Shown here: positions 26,157 through 35,320 of the stretch, in pieces
Numbering within the stretch: the first letter of the stretch is position 1
Layout of the letters: every line of letters starts with the position of its first letter
Assembly (NCBI RefSeq): GCF_022012435.1
Contig: NZ_JAKLUA010000004.1
Span: 372,001-436,000 of the forward strand
Reading direction: 5' to 3'
Origin: Bradyrhizobium zhengyangense
GTDB taxonomy: Bacteria > Pseudomonadota > Alphaproteobacteria > Rhizobiales > Xanthobacteraceae
Length of the DNA stretch: 64,000 nt
Position numbers and translations under genes: made by a program
Notes under the pieces: generated by a model
What the model saw: the letters and a program-made list of their open reading frames with translations, nothing else
The model's database searches: none
Told to the model about the DNA's origin: nothing

Positions 26157-29100
26157 TCAACCACCCTCGCCGACCAGCACGAATGGCGCCCACACGGCCG
26201 GATCGGCGTTACGCGGGGACGACCGATCCGCAATCAGGGCCTTCATCGACCGCCGCAACGCCTCGGCACGGCCGATGCCGGGATGCGCGGTGAGCTCGGA
26301 GAACGCGCCCGTGGTCAGACGCACCGCCGCATCGGAATCGACCGGCCAGTGCGAAACCAAGAGCGCCCGCGCGCCGGCATAGAAGAAGGCGCGCGCGAGA
26401 CCCGACAGGCCTTCCGCGCCCGGCTTGTCGCCCGCGGCGGTGTTGCAGGCCGACAGCACCGCCCAGTCGGCATCGAGCTTGAGTTTTGCGACACGGCTCG
26501 CGGTGAGCAAACCGTCGTCATCGCCGGTTGGCCGGTCCGGCAGCGTCAGCACCAGCGCGGGCTCGCTGAGGCCTTTGACCTCACCTGCGACCAGCCCATG
26601 CGTGGCGAAATCGACGACACGGTATTGGTCCAGCGGCAGCTGGTTGACGTTGGTCACGGTCGCGGCTGCGCCGAGCTTGACGTCATCCTGCGGCGAGGCT
26701 CTGAGCGCCCTCGCCACGGCCTGGAGCTCGCCTGCGGTCTCCGGCAGCGCCGGCAGGCCGGTGCGCAGGCGGTCGAGATCAACGGCAGAGCCCTCATAAT
26801 AATTCTTGTAAGGCTGCACGTTGCGTCCTGCGCGCTTGTCGCCGGGCGTGCTTTGGAACACCGGATCGCCAAAGCCGATGAACGGCTTTTGGGCACGCGA
26901 GTCCCTGGCAAAACTGCGCAGCGCGCGCAGGCTCGGCACCGAGGGCAGCACCGTAATGGCGTGATCGTTGAGCAGCCACGCGGCCCGCCGGTAGCGATCT
27001 GCGGATGCACCATCGGGCTTCTTTGTCACCAGCACGTGAAACGGCAGGCTGGTCAGCGCGCCCGCAGGGACGATCAGCAGTTTCGGCTTGCCGGCGATAT
27101 CGGCGCCGATCGGGCCGAACAAGGCGTTGTAGAAATCGAACGACGCATCGAGGTCGAACGCGGATCTTGCCGCCTCGGGATCGCTGAGCCCCAGCCGCAG
27201 ATGCGCGACGCGGTCGCTGATCTCGCGGCTGCCGAGGGTGATCCGGCGTAGCGCGCTCGCCTCGCGCGTCACCGCGAAAGCATAGGTCGTGTCAGCGAGC
27301 ACGATGAACGCCACCAGCGCCTCGTCCGGCTTCAACAAGCCTTGCGTCTGCGCAAGCGACAGCGGCTGCGGATTGGACAGGTCGGCATAGGCCGGAAAGC
27401 TGCGATCAAGCTGCGCCGCGACGTCATCGAGCGACTTCTGCGTTTGCGACATTTGCGCACGCAGGCTCGCAATCAGCTGGTCGTTGCGCTTTCCATCTCC
27501 CCGCCCAAGCTCGGACGTCACGCGCTTGTCGAGCGTCTCGAGGCTCGCCTTCAGATCCTGCTGCCGCCGCACCAGCCCCGCGATCGCATCATTGCCGGCA
27601 CCGAAGCGGGCCGCCATCTGCGCCAGCGCAGCGCCCGCCTTGGTCTCATGCGCGCGCTGCGCGGCACCGAAGGCTTCGTCCCTGGCTGCGGCGTCGGGCC
27701 TGCCGCCGGAGACACGCCAGACCGCATCGATCAGCCAGGGATCAAGCTCGGTGAAACGAGTGAATTGAACGGTCCTCTGCGCATTGAGCGCGGTCTCGGC
27801 GATCCGCAACCTTGCCAGCGCATCCTGCCATTTCCCGTCACGACGATCGACGTCGGCGAGGTTGATGAGCGTTGCGATGCTGTCGTGATGGTTCGGCCCG
27901 AGCTTGTTCTGGGCGATCGTCAGCGCGCGGTCGAGCCGGCCGCGAGCCTCAATTAGGTTGCCTGTCTGCAGGTCGAGCAGCGCGACGGCGCGCAGATCCT
28001 TGATCAGTTGCGGGTGCGCTTCGCCAAGCACGCGCTCGTCGATCTCGAGGCAGCGCACCAGATATGGCCTGGCTTCGTCGGTCTTGCCGGCCTCCATCAA
28101 GGCCTGTCCGAGTGAGCCCGCCGCCAGCGCGCTCGCGCCGCTGCCTTCGCCGAATTTGCGCTCCATCACCGCCAGCGAGCGGCGGTAGAGGTCGAGCGCC
28201 TGCTCGTTGCGGCCGAGGCTGGCATAGCTGTTGGCGAGATTATTGAGGGCGCGTCCGACATCGGGGCTATCGGGGCCAAAGGCCTTTTCATCGATTGCGA
28301 GCACGCGCTCCTGCAGGCCGGCGACGGCTTCGTTCTTGCCTTGCGCCGAATAGACGTTGGCAAGGTTGTTCAGCCCGATCGCCGTGGTGGGATGGTTCGC
28401 CCCGTAGATCCGCTCATAGGCCTGCAGCGTCTGCTGATAGAGCTTCTCGGCCTCGGTGTAGCGCGCCTCATGCTCCAGCACAGTCGCGAGATTGCCCATG
28501 GTGGCGGCAACGTTCGGATGCGCATCGCCGCTGCGCGCCCGCGCGATGGCCAACGCGCGCCGCATCGTGGCTTCAGCGTCGGACAACCGGCCGGCATCGA
28601 GATAGAGGTTGCCGAGATCGTTCAGCATCTTGTCGTAGTTCGGCGCAGCTTCTGCGTTGCCGCCAAAGCTGCGGTCGAGCAGATCAAGCCCCCGCTTCAA
28701 CGTCCGCTCGCCGTCGTCGAAGTGCCCCTGCAGACCGTAGACATCGCCGAGATTATCCAGGGCGGAAGCAACATCGATCGGCGGCGCGTTGGCAGCCTGC
28801 AACCCCGCGAGCACGCGTTCGAAATAACCGGCCGCTTCCTTGTAGTTCTCCCTGTCGCGCGCCAATCCGCCGAGCGCGGCCAGCGTGTCCGAGAGACGGA
28901 CGTCATTGGCGCCGAACGCGGTGGTGCCGAGCGCCAGCGCCCGTTCGGCCACCGTCGTCGCCTCGGCCCGCCGGTCGAGCATACCGAGCGATCCGACCAG
29001 GAGGTTGGAGGTACGTAGCGTCGAGGCAACGTCGTTGTTGCGAAGCTTGATGGCGAGCGCGGCATTGAGCTTGTCGACGGCCTCGCCGTAGCGCCCGAGA

Positions 29101-29345
29101 TTGTGCAGGAACATGCCCTCGTTATGCAGCACGCCTGCATAATTGACGTTGTCGGCGCCCTGGCGGCGCCTCACGAGGTTTTCCAGCTTCTGCGCGGCAG
29201 CCAGCCCCTCGGCCCAGCGCCCTCCTTGCGTCGCCGCGTTCATCTGCGCGAGGAGCGCATCGAAGTCATTGGCGCGCTGGGCGGAAGCTGGTCCGCAAGC
29301 CAGGACCGCGAGGAAGAATGCGACGAACAAGGGGGCGCGTCTCAT
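26157..29345 (-). CDS. Exported TPR-CHAT protein (caspase-like domain)
   Basis: 1062 aa. A signal peptide (PLFVAFFLAVLACGPASAQ) opens the protein. About 12 tetratricopeptide units follow to about residue 560, many with the kinesin-light-chain pattern (HPTTAIGLNNLANVYSAQGK, SPDVGRALNNLANSYASLGR). A linker with coiled-coil character comes next, then a CHAT domain to the end. The CHAT dyad is His916 (FATHG) and Cys967 (LSACNTAAG), both intact, so peptidase activity is possible. Many CHAT proteins act in defence or cell death, but this one is predicted to be exported, which differs from cytoplasmic effector proteases. The tandem M28-like gene may be its partner (inference). Confidence 0.88.
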   Translation of the reverse strand: MRRAPLFVAFFLAVLACGPASAQRANDFDALLAQMNAATQGGRWAEGLAAAQKLENLVRRRQGADNVNYAGVLHNEGMFLHNLGRYGEAVDKLNAALAIKLRNNDVASTLRTSNLLVGSLGMLDRRAEATTVAERALALGTTAFGANDVRLSDTLAALGGLARDRENYKEAAGYFERVLAGLQAANAPPIDVASALDNLGDVYGLQGHFDDGERTLKRGLDLLDRSFGGNAEAAPNYDKMLNDLGNLYLDAGRLSDAEATMRRALAIARARSGDAHPNVAATMGNLATVLEHEARYTEAEKLYQQTLQAYERIYGANHPTTAIGLNNLANVYSAQGKNEAVAGLQERVLAIDEKAFGPDSPDVGRALNNLANSYASLGRNEQALDLYRRSLAVMERKFGEGSGASALAAGSLGQALMEAGKTDEARPYLVRCLEIDERVLGEAHPQLIKDLRAVALLDLQTGNLIEARGRLDRALTIAQNKLGPNHHDSIATLINLADVDRRDGKWQDALARLRIAETALNAQRTVQFTRFTELDPWLIDAVWRVSGGRPDAAARDEAFGAAQRAHETKAGAALAQMAARFGAGNDAIAGLVRRQQDLKASLETLDKRVTSELGRGDGKRNDQLIASLRAQMSQTQKSLDDVAAQLDRSFPAYADLSNPQPLSLAQTQGLLKPDEALVAFIVLADTTYAFAVTREASALRRITLGSREISDRVAHLRLGLSDPEAARSAFDLDASFDFYNALFGPIGADIAGKPKLLIVPAGALTSLPFHVLVTKKPDGASADRYRRAAWLLNDHAITVLPSVPSLRALRSFARDSRAQKPFIGFGDPVFQSTPGDKRAGRNVQPYKNYYEGSAVDLDRLRTGLPALPETAGELQAVARALRASPQDDVKLGAAATVTNVNQLPLDQYRVVDFATHGLVAGEVKGLSEPALVLTLPDRPTGDDDGLLTASRVAKLKLDADWAVLSACNTAAGDKPGAEGLSGLARAFFYAGARALLVSHWPVDSDAAVRLTTGAFSELTAHPGIGRAEALRRSMKALIADRSSPRNADPAVWAPFVLVGEGG

Positions 29346-29481
29346 GTGAAAATCCCGTCACGCGCATCGAATGGCAATCCTGAGAGGATAAGGGCGCCGG
29401 CGCCCCCTGTCGACCACGGGACTGGACGAATGCAGCGAAGATTTCATATGCTTTTTCTTTTCACTTGCGCTGTGAGCTCTG

Positions 29482-30480
29482 ATGCCGTCACGTGTTGCGA
29501 CAATTCTGACCGTGCTTTCGGTTCTCACCACAGGACAAGCCATGACTGGCAAGGCGATGGCGTTCGATCTCGAGGCGCATCGCGGTGGACGGGCGCTGCT
29601 GCCGGAAAACACCCTGCCAGCCTTCGCCAACGCACTCACGATGGGCGTGGACACGCTCGAGCTCGACGTCGGCGTGACCTCGGACGGCGAGGTGGTCGTG
29701 TCGCATGAGCGCGGCCTCAATCCCGATCTCGCGCGGGATGCGAACGGCGCTTATGTCGCGGCACCGGGCACGCCCTTCGTCAAGCTGCGGTTCACCGATG
29801 TCAGAACTTACGATGTCGGCCGGATCCGGCCGGACAGCGCCTACGCCAAGCAGTTTCCCGACCAGCGTGCCGTGCCGGGGACGCGCATTCCCACACTGAA
29901 GGAGCTATTCGCGCTGGTGCGCAAATCCGGCAACGAACGCGTGCGCTTCAATATCGAGACCAAGATCGATCCGGATCATCCCGATGAATCGCTGGGGCCG
30001 CAGGCCTTCGTCACGAAGCTGCTCGGCGTGATCGAGGACGAGAAATTCTTCGACCGCGTCATGATCCAGTCGTTCGACTGGCGGACGCTGCTGCTCGTTC
30101 AGCAGCAGGCCCCGAAAATTCCAACCGTGTACCTGACGCTGCAGCGCGGCTCGGCACCGACGAACGCCCTCGACAAGGCCACCAGCTGGACCGCCGGCTT
30201 CAACCCGGCCGATCACGGCGGCTCGCTGCCGCGCACCATCAAGGCCGCGGGCGGTGCGGTGTGGTCGCCCTATTTCGGTGACGTAACCGCGGCGCTCGTC
30301 ACGGAGGCCCATACGCTGGGATTGCGCGTCGTGGTCTGGACCGTCAACAAGCCAGACGACATGGCCCGGATGATCGAGTTCGGCGTCGACGGCATCATCT
30401 CCGACAGGCCGGACCTGCTGAGGCAGATCGCCGGCGAGAAGGGCATCGCGCTGCCGGCTGGGACGCCGGTCCAGCCGTAA
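29482..30480 (+). CDS. glpQ: Glycerophosphodiester phosphodiesterase
   Basis: 332 aa with an N-terminal signal peptide ending near GKAMA-FD. The GDPD barrel shows EAHRGGRALLPENTLPAF (catalytic His and Arg-Gly-Gly), LELDVGVTSDGEVVVSHE (metal-binding Glu/Asp and second His), RFNIETKID, and a closing block VVVWTVNKPDDMARMIEFGVDGIISDRP. It cleaves deacylated phospholipid head-group diesters to glycerol-3-phosphate and alcohol in the periplasm. No glycerol-phosphate transporter is adjacent. Divergent from the TPR-CHAT gene across 136 bases. Confidence 0.9.
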   Translation: MPSRVATILTVLSVLTTGQAMTGKAMAFDLEAHRGGRALLPENTLPAFANALTMGVDTLELDVGVTSDGEVVVSHERGLNPDLARDANGAYVAAPGTPFVKLRFTDVRTYDVGRIRPDSAYAKQFPDQRAVPGTRIPTLKELFALVRKSGNERVRFNIETKIDPDHPDESLGPQAFVTKLLGVIEDEKFFDRVMIQSFDWRTLLLVQQQAPKIPTVYLTLQRGSAPTNALDKATSWTAGFNPADHGGSLPRTIKAAGGAVWSPYFGDVTAALVTEAHTLGLRVVVWTVNKPDDMARMIEFGVDGIISDRPDLLRQIAGEKGIALPAGTPVQP

Positions 30481-30577
30481 AGCGCGATGAGATTTGGCTG
30501 AATCGTCGTCGCGCTTTAGCTCTTTGTTTGAGCATGATCTTTCGGAAAACCGCTTCACACTTTTCTGGATCATGCTC
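30481..30577. repeat. Paired inverted repeat, dispersed intergenic family
   Basis: Stem 1: AGCGCGATGA (30481-30490) pairs with TCGTCGCGCT (30506-30515), one mismatch. Stem 2: GAGCATGATC (30530-30539) pairs perfectly with GATCATGCTC (30568-30577). It fills the gap between the convergent GDPD and MFS/spermidine-synthase genes and may terminate both. The GAGCATGATC...GATCATGCTC pattern is common in rhizobial intergenic repeats. Confidence 0.75.
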
Positions 30578-30588
30578 TAGCAAGCGAG

Positions 30589-32871
30589 CTACTGCTCCCC
30601 GTACCGCAAGCGCCGGTACAGCGCGCCGAGGATGTTGGAATAGTCGTCGGTCCAGACCCGCACCTTCTCGTCGGGGTCGGTCTCCTCCCACTGCTTGGAG
30701 GACGCCAGCTTGCCGACGTCTTCGGCCTCGCGCGCGGAGATGACGACGTCGGTCGAGAAGATGTAATCGGCATCGCGGCCCGAATCCTCGTCATAGACCC
30801 AGCTCTTGAGATCGTTGGCGTCGGCGATCCCCACCACGACGGGCTCGAGATCGAGATGCCGGTTGGAGACGTGCATCACCACGGCGCCGTGCGGGGTGAG
30901 CTTGTCCTTGTAGATCTTCATCGCCTCTTCGGTTGCGAGATGAATCGGGATCGCATCCGACGAATAGGCGTCGACGATGATGAGGTCGTAGATGCCGTCG
31001 GGCTCTCTTGCGAAGGTGAGGCGCGCGTCGCCAATCACCGGCTTCAGGTTCGGCAGGCAGCTCGAGATGTAGCGAAAATTCTTCGGGTCGCGCGCAGCAT
31101 CCACCATGGACTGGTCGATCTCGAAGAATTTCCAGTCCTCGCCGGGCTCGGCGGCGCAGGCAAGCGTGCCCGATCCGACACCGATAGCCGCGACCTTCAA
31201 CGGCGCACCCTTGCGCTCGCGGATCGCGGTGATGGCCTGACCGATGCCACCGTCCTTGTGATAGTAGGTGATCGGCTCGGGTCGGCCGGTGACCGGCGTG
31301 CCGTCATTGTTGCGGAAGCGCTCAGCACCGTGAATCGTGGTGCCGTGCATCAGCACATGGAAATAGCCGCCTGGCGTCTCCACGATCTTGTGCACGCCGA
31401 AGAAGCTGCGAACCGTCGTGACGCGGCCTTCGTCGGCCGGATAGATCCGCGTCAAGGCCAGCGCCAGCGCGACGGTGGCAAAGATCTTCCAGCGGCCGGC
31501 ATTGAGCGCGAGCGCCAGCAGCGCTGCAAGCACGCCGACGGCGCCGGCGACCCAGACGCGCTGATCCTCGAACCAGGTCGTGAGTCCGCCCGTCGTGTAG
31601 GACGGTACAATCAGCGCGACCGCGAGCACGGCCAGTGCCAGCCAGTACCATCTCACGATGCCCGCAAGACGCTCGTTCGCCGACGGCCGGCACAGCGCGG
31701 CAAGCGCGACCAGGATCGGGTATTCGGCGATCCATGAGAAGGTGAAGGGCGCGACGAGACCGGCGAACAGGCCGCCGACCATGCCGCCGAACGACAGCGC
31801 GACATAGAAGCCGGTCAGGTACTTTGCGGCCGGCCGCGTCCGCGCCAATTCGCCGTGGCAAGCCATGGCGATGATGAAGAAGCAGAGTTGATGGCCGCCG
31901 AGCGTCAGCAGCAAATTCTGCTCGCCGCCAAAGGCCAGCAGGATGACGACGCCCGCGATCGCGACAGGCTGGAGCATCAGCATCCATTTGTGCGGCAACA
32001 GCGGCCGCGACTGGAACACCACCACCCAGGTCAGGAGATACAGCGACAGCGGCAGCACCCATAGCAGTGGCGCCGCCGCGACGTCGGTGGAGATATGCGC
32101 TGTGACCGCGATGAGCAGGCCTGACGGCACCGCGGCGAGGAAGATCCAGCGCAGCCGCGTCGCAATGCCTGGCGCCGGCGCATTCGCCTCTTCGGTCCGC
32201 ACATCGGCCAATGCAACCTTCGGCGAGCGAAGCAGCAGAACTCCGCAAGCGGCGATCAGCAGAATGAGAAGGCCATAGCCGCCGGTCCAGAGCCGGTTCT
32301 GCGCATGCAACGTGAACATCGGCTCCAGCAGAAAGGGATAGGACAGCAGCGCAAGGAAGCTGCCGATATTCGAGGACGCATAGAGGAAGTACGGATCGCG
32401 GCCATCAGGGTGGCCCGTGCGGACGAACCAGGCCTGGAGCAACGGGTTGTTGGCAGCGAGCGCGAAGAACGGCAAGCCGATTGACATTACGAACAGGCCG
32501 AGCAGCCAGAATGCGTAGCCCGACGCCGGCGGCTCGCCATAGGCGCTGGCGATGCCAAGCGGGAGCGTGACGAAAGCCGCGATCAGCAGCACCAGATGCA
32601 CCACGATCGGGACCATGCGGCTTTTGACCTGCATCAGCAGATGCGCGTAGGCATAACCCGCCAGCAGCAACGACTGGAAAAACACCATCGCCACGGACCA
32701 CACCGCCGGCGAGCCGCCGAGCCGCGGCAGCACCATTTTCGTGAACAGCGGCTGCACCGAAAACAGCAGGAGCGCGCTGACGAAGATCGCGGCGGTATAG
32801 ACCGTCAGCAGCAGCCGGTTGCGCGAGGCGGACGGCTGCTCCGTGGCGGCGGGTTGCACGATCGAATCCAT
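30589..32871 (-). CDS. Fused MFS transporter / spermidine synthase-like protein
   Basis: 760 aa from ATG 32871 with GGAG upstream. The N-terminal part (about 1-460) is membrane-embedded with about 12-13 hydrophobic segments, beginning RLLLTVYTAAIFVSALLLFSVQPLF. The C-terminal part (about 520-760) is a class I methyltransferase fold of the spermidine synthase type: VAAIGVGSGTLACAA, FFEIDQSMVDAARD, DARLTFAREPDGIYDLIIVDAYSSDAIPIHL. The family is annotated as fused MFS/spermidine synthase, but aminopropyl transfer has not been established for such fusions. The frame is open far upstream of 32871, antisense to the next gene; that part is not coding. Confidence 0.88.
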   Translation of the reverse strand: MDSIVQPAATEQPSASRNRLLLTVYTAAIFVSALLLFSVQPLFTKMVLPRLGGSPAVWSVAMVFFQSLLLAGYAYAHLLMQVKSRMVPIVVHLVLLIAAFVTLPLGIASAYGEPPASGYAFWLLGLFVMSIGLPFFALAANNPLLQAWFVRTGHPDGRDPYFLYASSNIGSFLALLSYPFLLEPMFTLHAQNRLWTGGYGLLILLIAACGVLLLRSPKVALADVRTEEANAPAPGIATRLRWIFLAAVPSGLLIAVTAHISTDVAAAPLLWVLPLSLYLLTWVVVFQSRPLLPHKWMLMLQPVAIAGVVILLAFGGEQNLLLTLGGHQLCFFIIAMACHGELARTRPAAKYLTGFYVALSFGGMVGGLFAGLVAPFTFSWIAEYPILVALAALCRPSANERLAGIVRWYWLALAVLAVALIVPSYTTGGLTTWFEDQRVWVAGAVGVLAALLALALNAGRWKIFATVALALALTRIYPADEGRVTTVRSFFGVHKIVETPGGYFHVLMHGTTIHGAERFRNNDGTPVTGRPEPITYYHKDGGIGQAITAIRERKGAPLKVAAIGVGSGTLACAAEPGEDWKFFEIDQSMVDAARDPKNFRYISSCLPNLKPVIGDARLTFAREPDGIYDLIIVDAYSSDAIPIHLATEEAMKIYKDKLTPHGAVVMHVSNRHLDLEPVVVGIADANDLKSWVYDEDSGRDADYIFSTDVVISAREAEDVGKLASSKQWEETDPDEKVRVWTDDYSNILGALYRRLRYGEQ

Positions 32872-32986
32872 GGGAGCTCCGGCTTTCCCCCGGCGGGCGC
32901 CGGGCGCGCGCAATGGAGCACACCGCGCCTGAACGGGCAATAAAGGGTGTCGTGATGTTGCAGCGAGGAATGCTTGATATAGAGAT

Positions 32987-33066
32987 GTCATTCCGGGGCG
33001 CCTCGAAGAGGCGAACCCGGAATCTCGAGATTCCGGGCCAGGTCCTTCGGACCATCCCGGAATGAC
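32987..33066. repeat. Palindromic repeat, GTCATTCCGG family (copy 1)
   Basis: Outer arms GTCATTCCGG (32987-32996) and CCGGAATGAC (33057-33066) are perfect. Inside lies a 22-base perfect palindrome at 33016-33037 centred on TCTCGAGA. It separates the divergent MFS/spermidine-synthase and FAD oxidoreductase genes. A second copy of the family is at 52166-52262 in the dcw cluster. Confidence 0.85.
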
Positions 33067-33087
33067 AGCGGAACACCAGAACTCCTC

Positions 33088-34698
33088 ATGACCGAAACCG
33101 ACGTCGTCATCATCGGCGCTGGCCATAATGGCCTCACCTGCGCGGCCTATCTCGCGATGGCGGGCTTGCGCGTGCATGTTGTCGAGCGCCGCAAGGTGGT
33201 CGGCGGGGCCGCGGTCACGGAGGAGTTTCATCCAGGCTTTCGCAACTCGGTCGCGGCCTACACGGTGAGCCTGCTCAATCCGCAGGTGATCCGCGACCTC
33301 GGACTTACAGAGCAAGGCCTGTGCGTGGTCGAGCGGCGTGCGCAGAACTTTCTGCCGGCGCCCGGTGGCGCCTATCTCCTCACTGGCGAGGGCCGGACGA
33401 GAGCGTCGGTCGCGCGGCTCAGCGCGCGCGATGCCGATGCGCTCGACGGCTTTTCGCGCGAGCTCGAGGACATTGCCGACGTGCTGCGACAGTTCGTGCT
33501 GCGCGCGCCGCCGAACCTGCTCGACAGTTTTGGCATTGGCGCGATCCGCGAGGCCGCGAATGCGCTCGCGACGGCAAACATCCTGCGCGGCCTGACGCTT
33601 GAGCAGAGCCGCAGCCTGCTCGATCTCTTCACCCGCTCTGCCGGCGAGATGCTGGACGAACGGTTCGAGCACGATCTGGTCAAGGCGCTGTTCGGCTTCG
33701 ATGCCATTGTTGGCAATTATGCCAGCCCTTACGCCGCCGGCTCGGCCTATGTGATGCTGCATCACGCCTTCGGCGAGGTGAACGGCAAGAAGGGCGTGTG
33801 GGGCCACGCCATTGGCGGCATGGGTGCGATCACGCAGGCGATGGCGCGCGCGGCACGCGGGCGCGGCGTCACGATCGACCTTGATGCCGGCGTGCGCGAG
33901 GTGATCGTCGAGCGCGACCGCGCCGTCGGCGTGGTGCTGGAGAACGGCAAAACCATTCGCGCGAAATATGTCGCGGCCAACGTCAATCCAAAGCTGCTCT
34001 ATACGCGGCTCATCTCCACCGACGCCCTGCCCGCAGATTTTCTCGCCCGCATCCGCCACTGGAAGAACGGCTCCGGCACCTTCCGCATGAACGTGGCGCT
34101 GGACCGCCTGCCCTCCTTCACGGCATTGCCCGGCAGCGGCGACCACCTCACCTCCGGCATCATTCTGGCCCCTGATCTCGGCTACATGGACCGCGCCTAT
34201 CTCGATGCGCGGGTGCAGGGCTGGAGCAAACAGCCGATCGTCGAGATGCTGATCCCCTCGACGCTCGACGACACGCTCGCGCCTGCGGGGCAACATGTCG
34301 CGAGCCTGTTCTGCCAGCACGTCGCGCCGGAGTTGCCCGACGGCAAGTCCTGGGACGACCATCGCGAGGAGGTCGCCGATCTCATGGTCGCGACGGTGGA
34401 CAGTTACGCGCCGGGCTTTGCCGCAAGCGTGCTCGGCCGCCAGATACTCTCCCCGCTCGATCTGGAACGGCAATTCGGCCTGTTAGGGGGCGATATCTTT
34501 CATGGCGCGCTGACGCTCAACCAGCTGTTCTCGGCGCGTCCGATGCTGGGTCATGCCGATTATCGCGGACCGCTGAAGGGCCTCTATCATTGTGGCTCGG
34601 GCGCTCATCCCGGCGGCGGCGTCACCGGCGCCCCCGGCCACAATGCGGCACAGACGATCTTGCGAGATCACCGCAGCCTGTTCGCAAGCCGTGGATAG
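33088..34698 (+). CDS. NAD(P)/FAD-dependent oxidoreductase, phytoene desaturase/PYROXD2-like
   Basis: 536 aa. The FAD-binding Rossmann motif is IIGAGHNGLTCAAYLAMAG (GAGHNG at 11-16), followed by VHVVERRKVVGGAAVTEE. The end carries YHCGSGAHPGGGVTGAPGHNAAQTIL, the second FAD-binding block of the CrtI/PYROXD2 group. Carotenoid genes are absent nearby, so phytoene is unlikely as substrate; PYROXD2-like proteins have no well-defined bacterial role. GGTGTTCCGC-type spacer and repeat precede it. Confidence 0.85.
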   Translation: MTETDVVIIGAGHNGLTCAAYLAMAGLRVHVVERRKVVGGAAVTEEFHPGFRNSVAAYTVSLLNPQVIRDLGLTEQGLCVVERRAQNFLPAPGGAYLLTGEGRTRASVARLSARDADALDGFSRELEDIADVLRQFVLRAPPNLLDSFGIGAIREAANALATANILRGLTLEQSRSLLDLFTRSAGEMLDERFEHDLVKALFGFDAIVGNYASPYAAGSAYVMLHHAFGEVNGKKGVWGHAIGGMGAITQAMARAARGRGVTIDLDAGVREVIVERDRAVGVVLENGKTIRAKYVAANVNPKLLYTRLISTDALPADFLARIRHWKNGSGTFRMNVALDRLPSFTALPGSGDHLTSGIILAPDLGYMDRAYLDARVQGWSKQPIVEMLIPSTLDDTLAPAGQHVASLFCQHVAPELPDGKSWDDHREEVADLMVATVDSYAPGFAASVLGRQILSPLDLERQFGLLGGDIFHGALTLNQLFSARPMLGHADYRGPLKGLYHCGSGAHPGGGVTGAPGHNAAQTILRDHRSLFASRG

Positions 34699-34880
34699 GC
34701 CTGTGGATGGGCTGTGGACGGGCCTGTTGGCAGCTCTGTTGGCAAAGCTGTGATGAAGCGGTGGGATCCTCCCGCTACCGCCGGGTGCAACCAGGTATCA
34801 AGCTGTGGAGAAGGGACTGGATCGACGGCGGACAAGCCGGTGGAAGGCTGCACAATTGCGAGTGGATAAGCTGTGGGCAC
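34690..34880 (+). repeat. Cluster of six TGTGGATAA-like 9-mers
   Basis: CGTGGATAG (34690), TGTGGATGG (34702), TGTGGACGG (34713), TGTGGAGAA (34804), AGTGGATAA (34861) and TGTGGGCAC (34872) all lie on one strand; the first overlaps the stop of the FAD oxidoreductase gene. Two match the DnaA-box consensus at 8 of 9 positions; none is perfect. The first three are spaced 12 and 11 bases apart. Confidence 0.35.
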
Positions 34881-35004
34881 AGGCGATGTCAGCCTCGCTT
34901 GCCCAAAAACGACATCGCCCACCGGGGGGCAACTCCCCGGCGGGCGGTCGTCGAAAAAGCCGTCTATGAAGAAAATTGCCCCGCCGGGAAATGGGAGGCA
35001 GAAA
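34699..35004. other. 306-base spacer between FAD oxidoreductase and Flp pilin genes
   Basis: No gene is seen. The left two thirds hold DnaA-box-like 9-mers. The right third holds a GC-rich hairpin at 34916-34946 that probably terminates the pilin transcript from the right. Open frames here are short and lack start signals. Confidence 0.5.
34905..34946 (-). terminator. Hairpin followed by T-run, candidate terminator of the Flp pilin gene
   Basis: CGCCCACCGGGG (34916-34927) pairs with CCCCGGCGGGCG (34935-34946) with one mismatch. Read on the minus strand the stem is followed, after seven bases, by TTTTT (34905-34909). It lies about 60 bases downstream of the pilin stop at 35005, the right place for a Rho-independent terminator, though the stem-to-T distance is longer than usual. 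Confidence 0.45.
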
Positions 35005-35169
35005 TCACTTCAAGGAGGTGCTAATCGAACCGAACTTGTCGTTCATCGTGGTGCCCAGGCTGTTCACCACAGTGATGATCGCCAGCGCGATACCGGCCGC
35101 GATCAGGCCGTATTCGATCGCAGTCGCGCCGGATTCATCGGACCAGAACTTCGAAATCATATGCTTCAA
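35005..35169 (-). CDS. Flp family type IVb pilin
   Basis: 54 aa. The start is the TTG at 35169: GGAGG lies six bases upstream of it, while the in-frame ATG at 35160 is 15 bases from the GGAGG. The sequence MKHMISKFWSDESGATAIEYGLIAAG is a typical Flp prepilin: short basic leader, Gly before ATAIEYGLIA as TadV/CpaA prepilin peptidase site, with the Glu and Tyr of the mature N-terminus, then a hydrophobic helix. Flp pilins build tight-adherence or surface-attachment pili with Tad/Cpa proteins, none of which lie in this window, so this is an orphan pilin gene. A hairpin downstream may end its transcript. Confidence 0.9.
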   Translation of the reverse strand: MKHMISKFWSDESGATAIEYGLIAAGIALAIITVVNSLGTTMNDKFGSISTSLK

Positions 35170-35320
35170 GACTCGCCTCCATTTCCATTCCGAGCGGTGT
35201 TGGTTGGAACATCAGGAAATCTACGGAGGACAACCTACGGTCCAGTTAACCTGGGAACCGCAAGTTATGCGGAAAATTGGGAACAAAAGTTCCCCAAATT
35301 GAATTCAACGGAACCCTTGC

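Noticed and set aside
32872-34473. The frame of the MFS/spermidine-synthase protein stays open upstream for 534 more codons.
   Set aside because: This part is antisense to the FAD oxidoreductase gene, has Arg/Ala/His-rich composition and no domain, and ATG 32871 has a ribosome binding site and starts the first membrane helix.
34690-34880. Reading the DnaA-like 9-mers as the chromosome origin.
   Set aside because: No box is perfect, no AT-rich unwinding region is seen and no origin-linked genes (dnaA, dnaN, parAB, hemE) are in the window.
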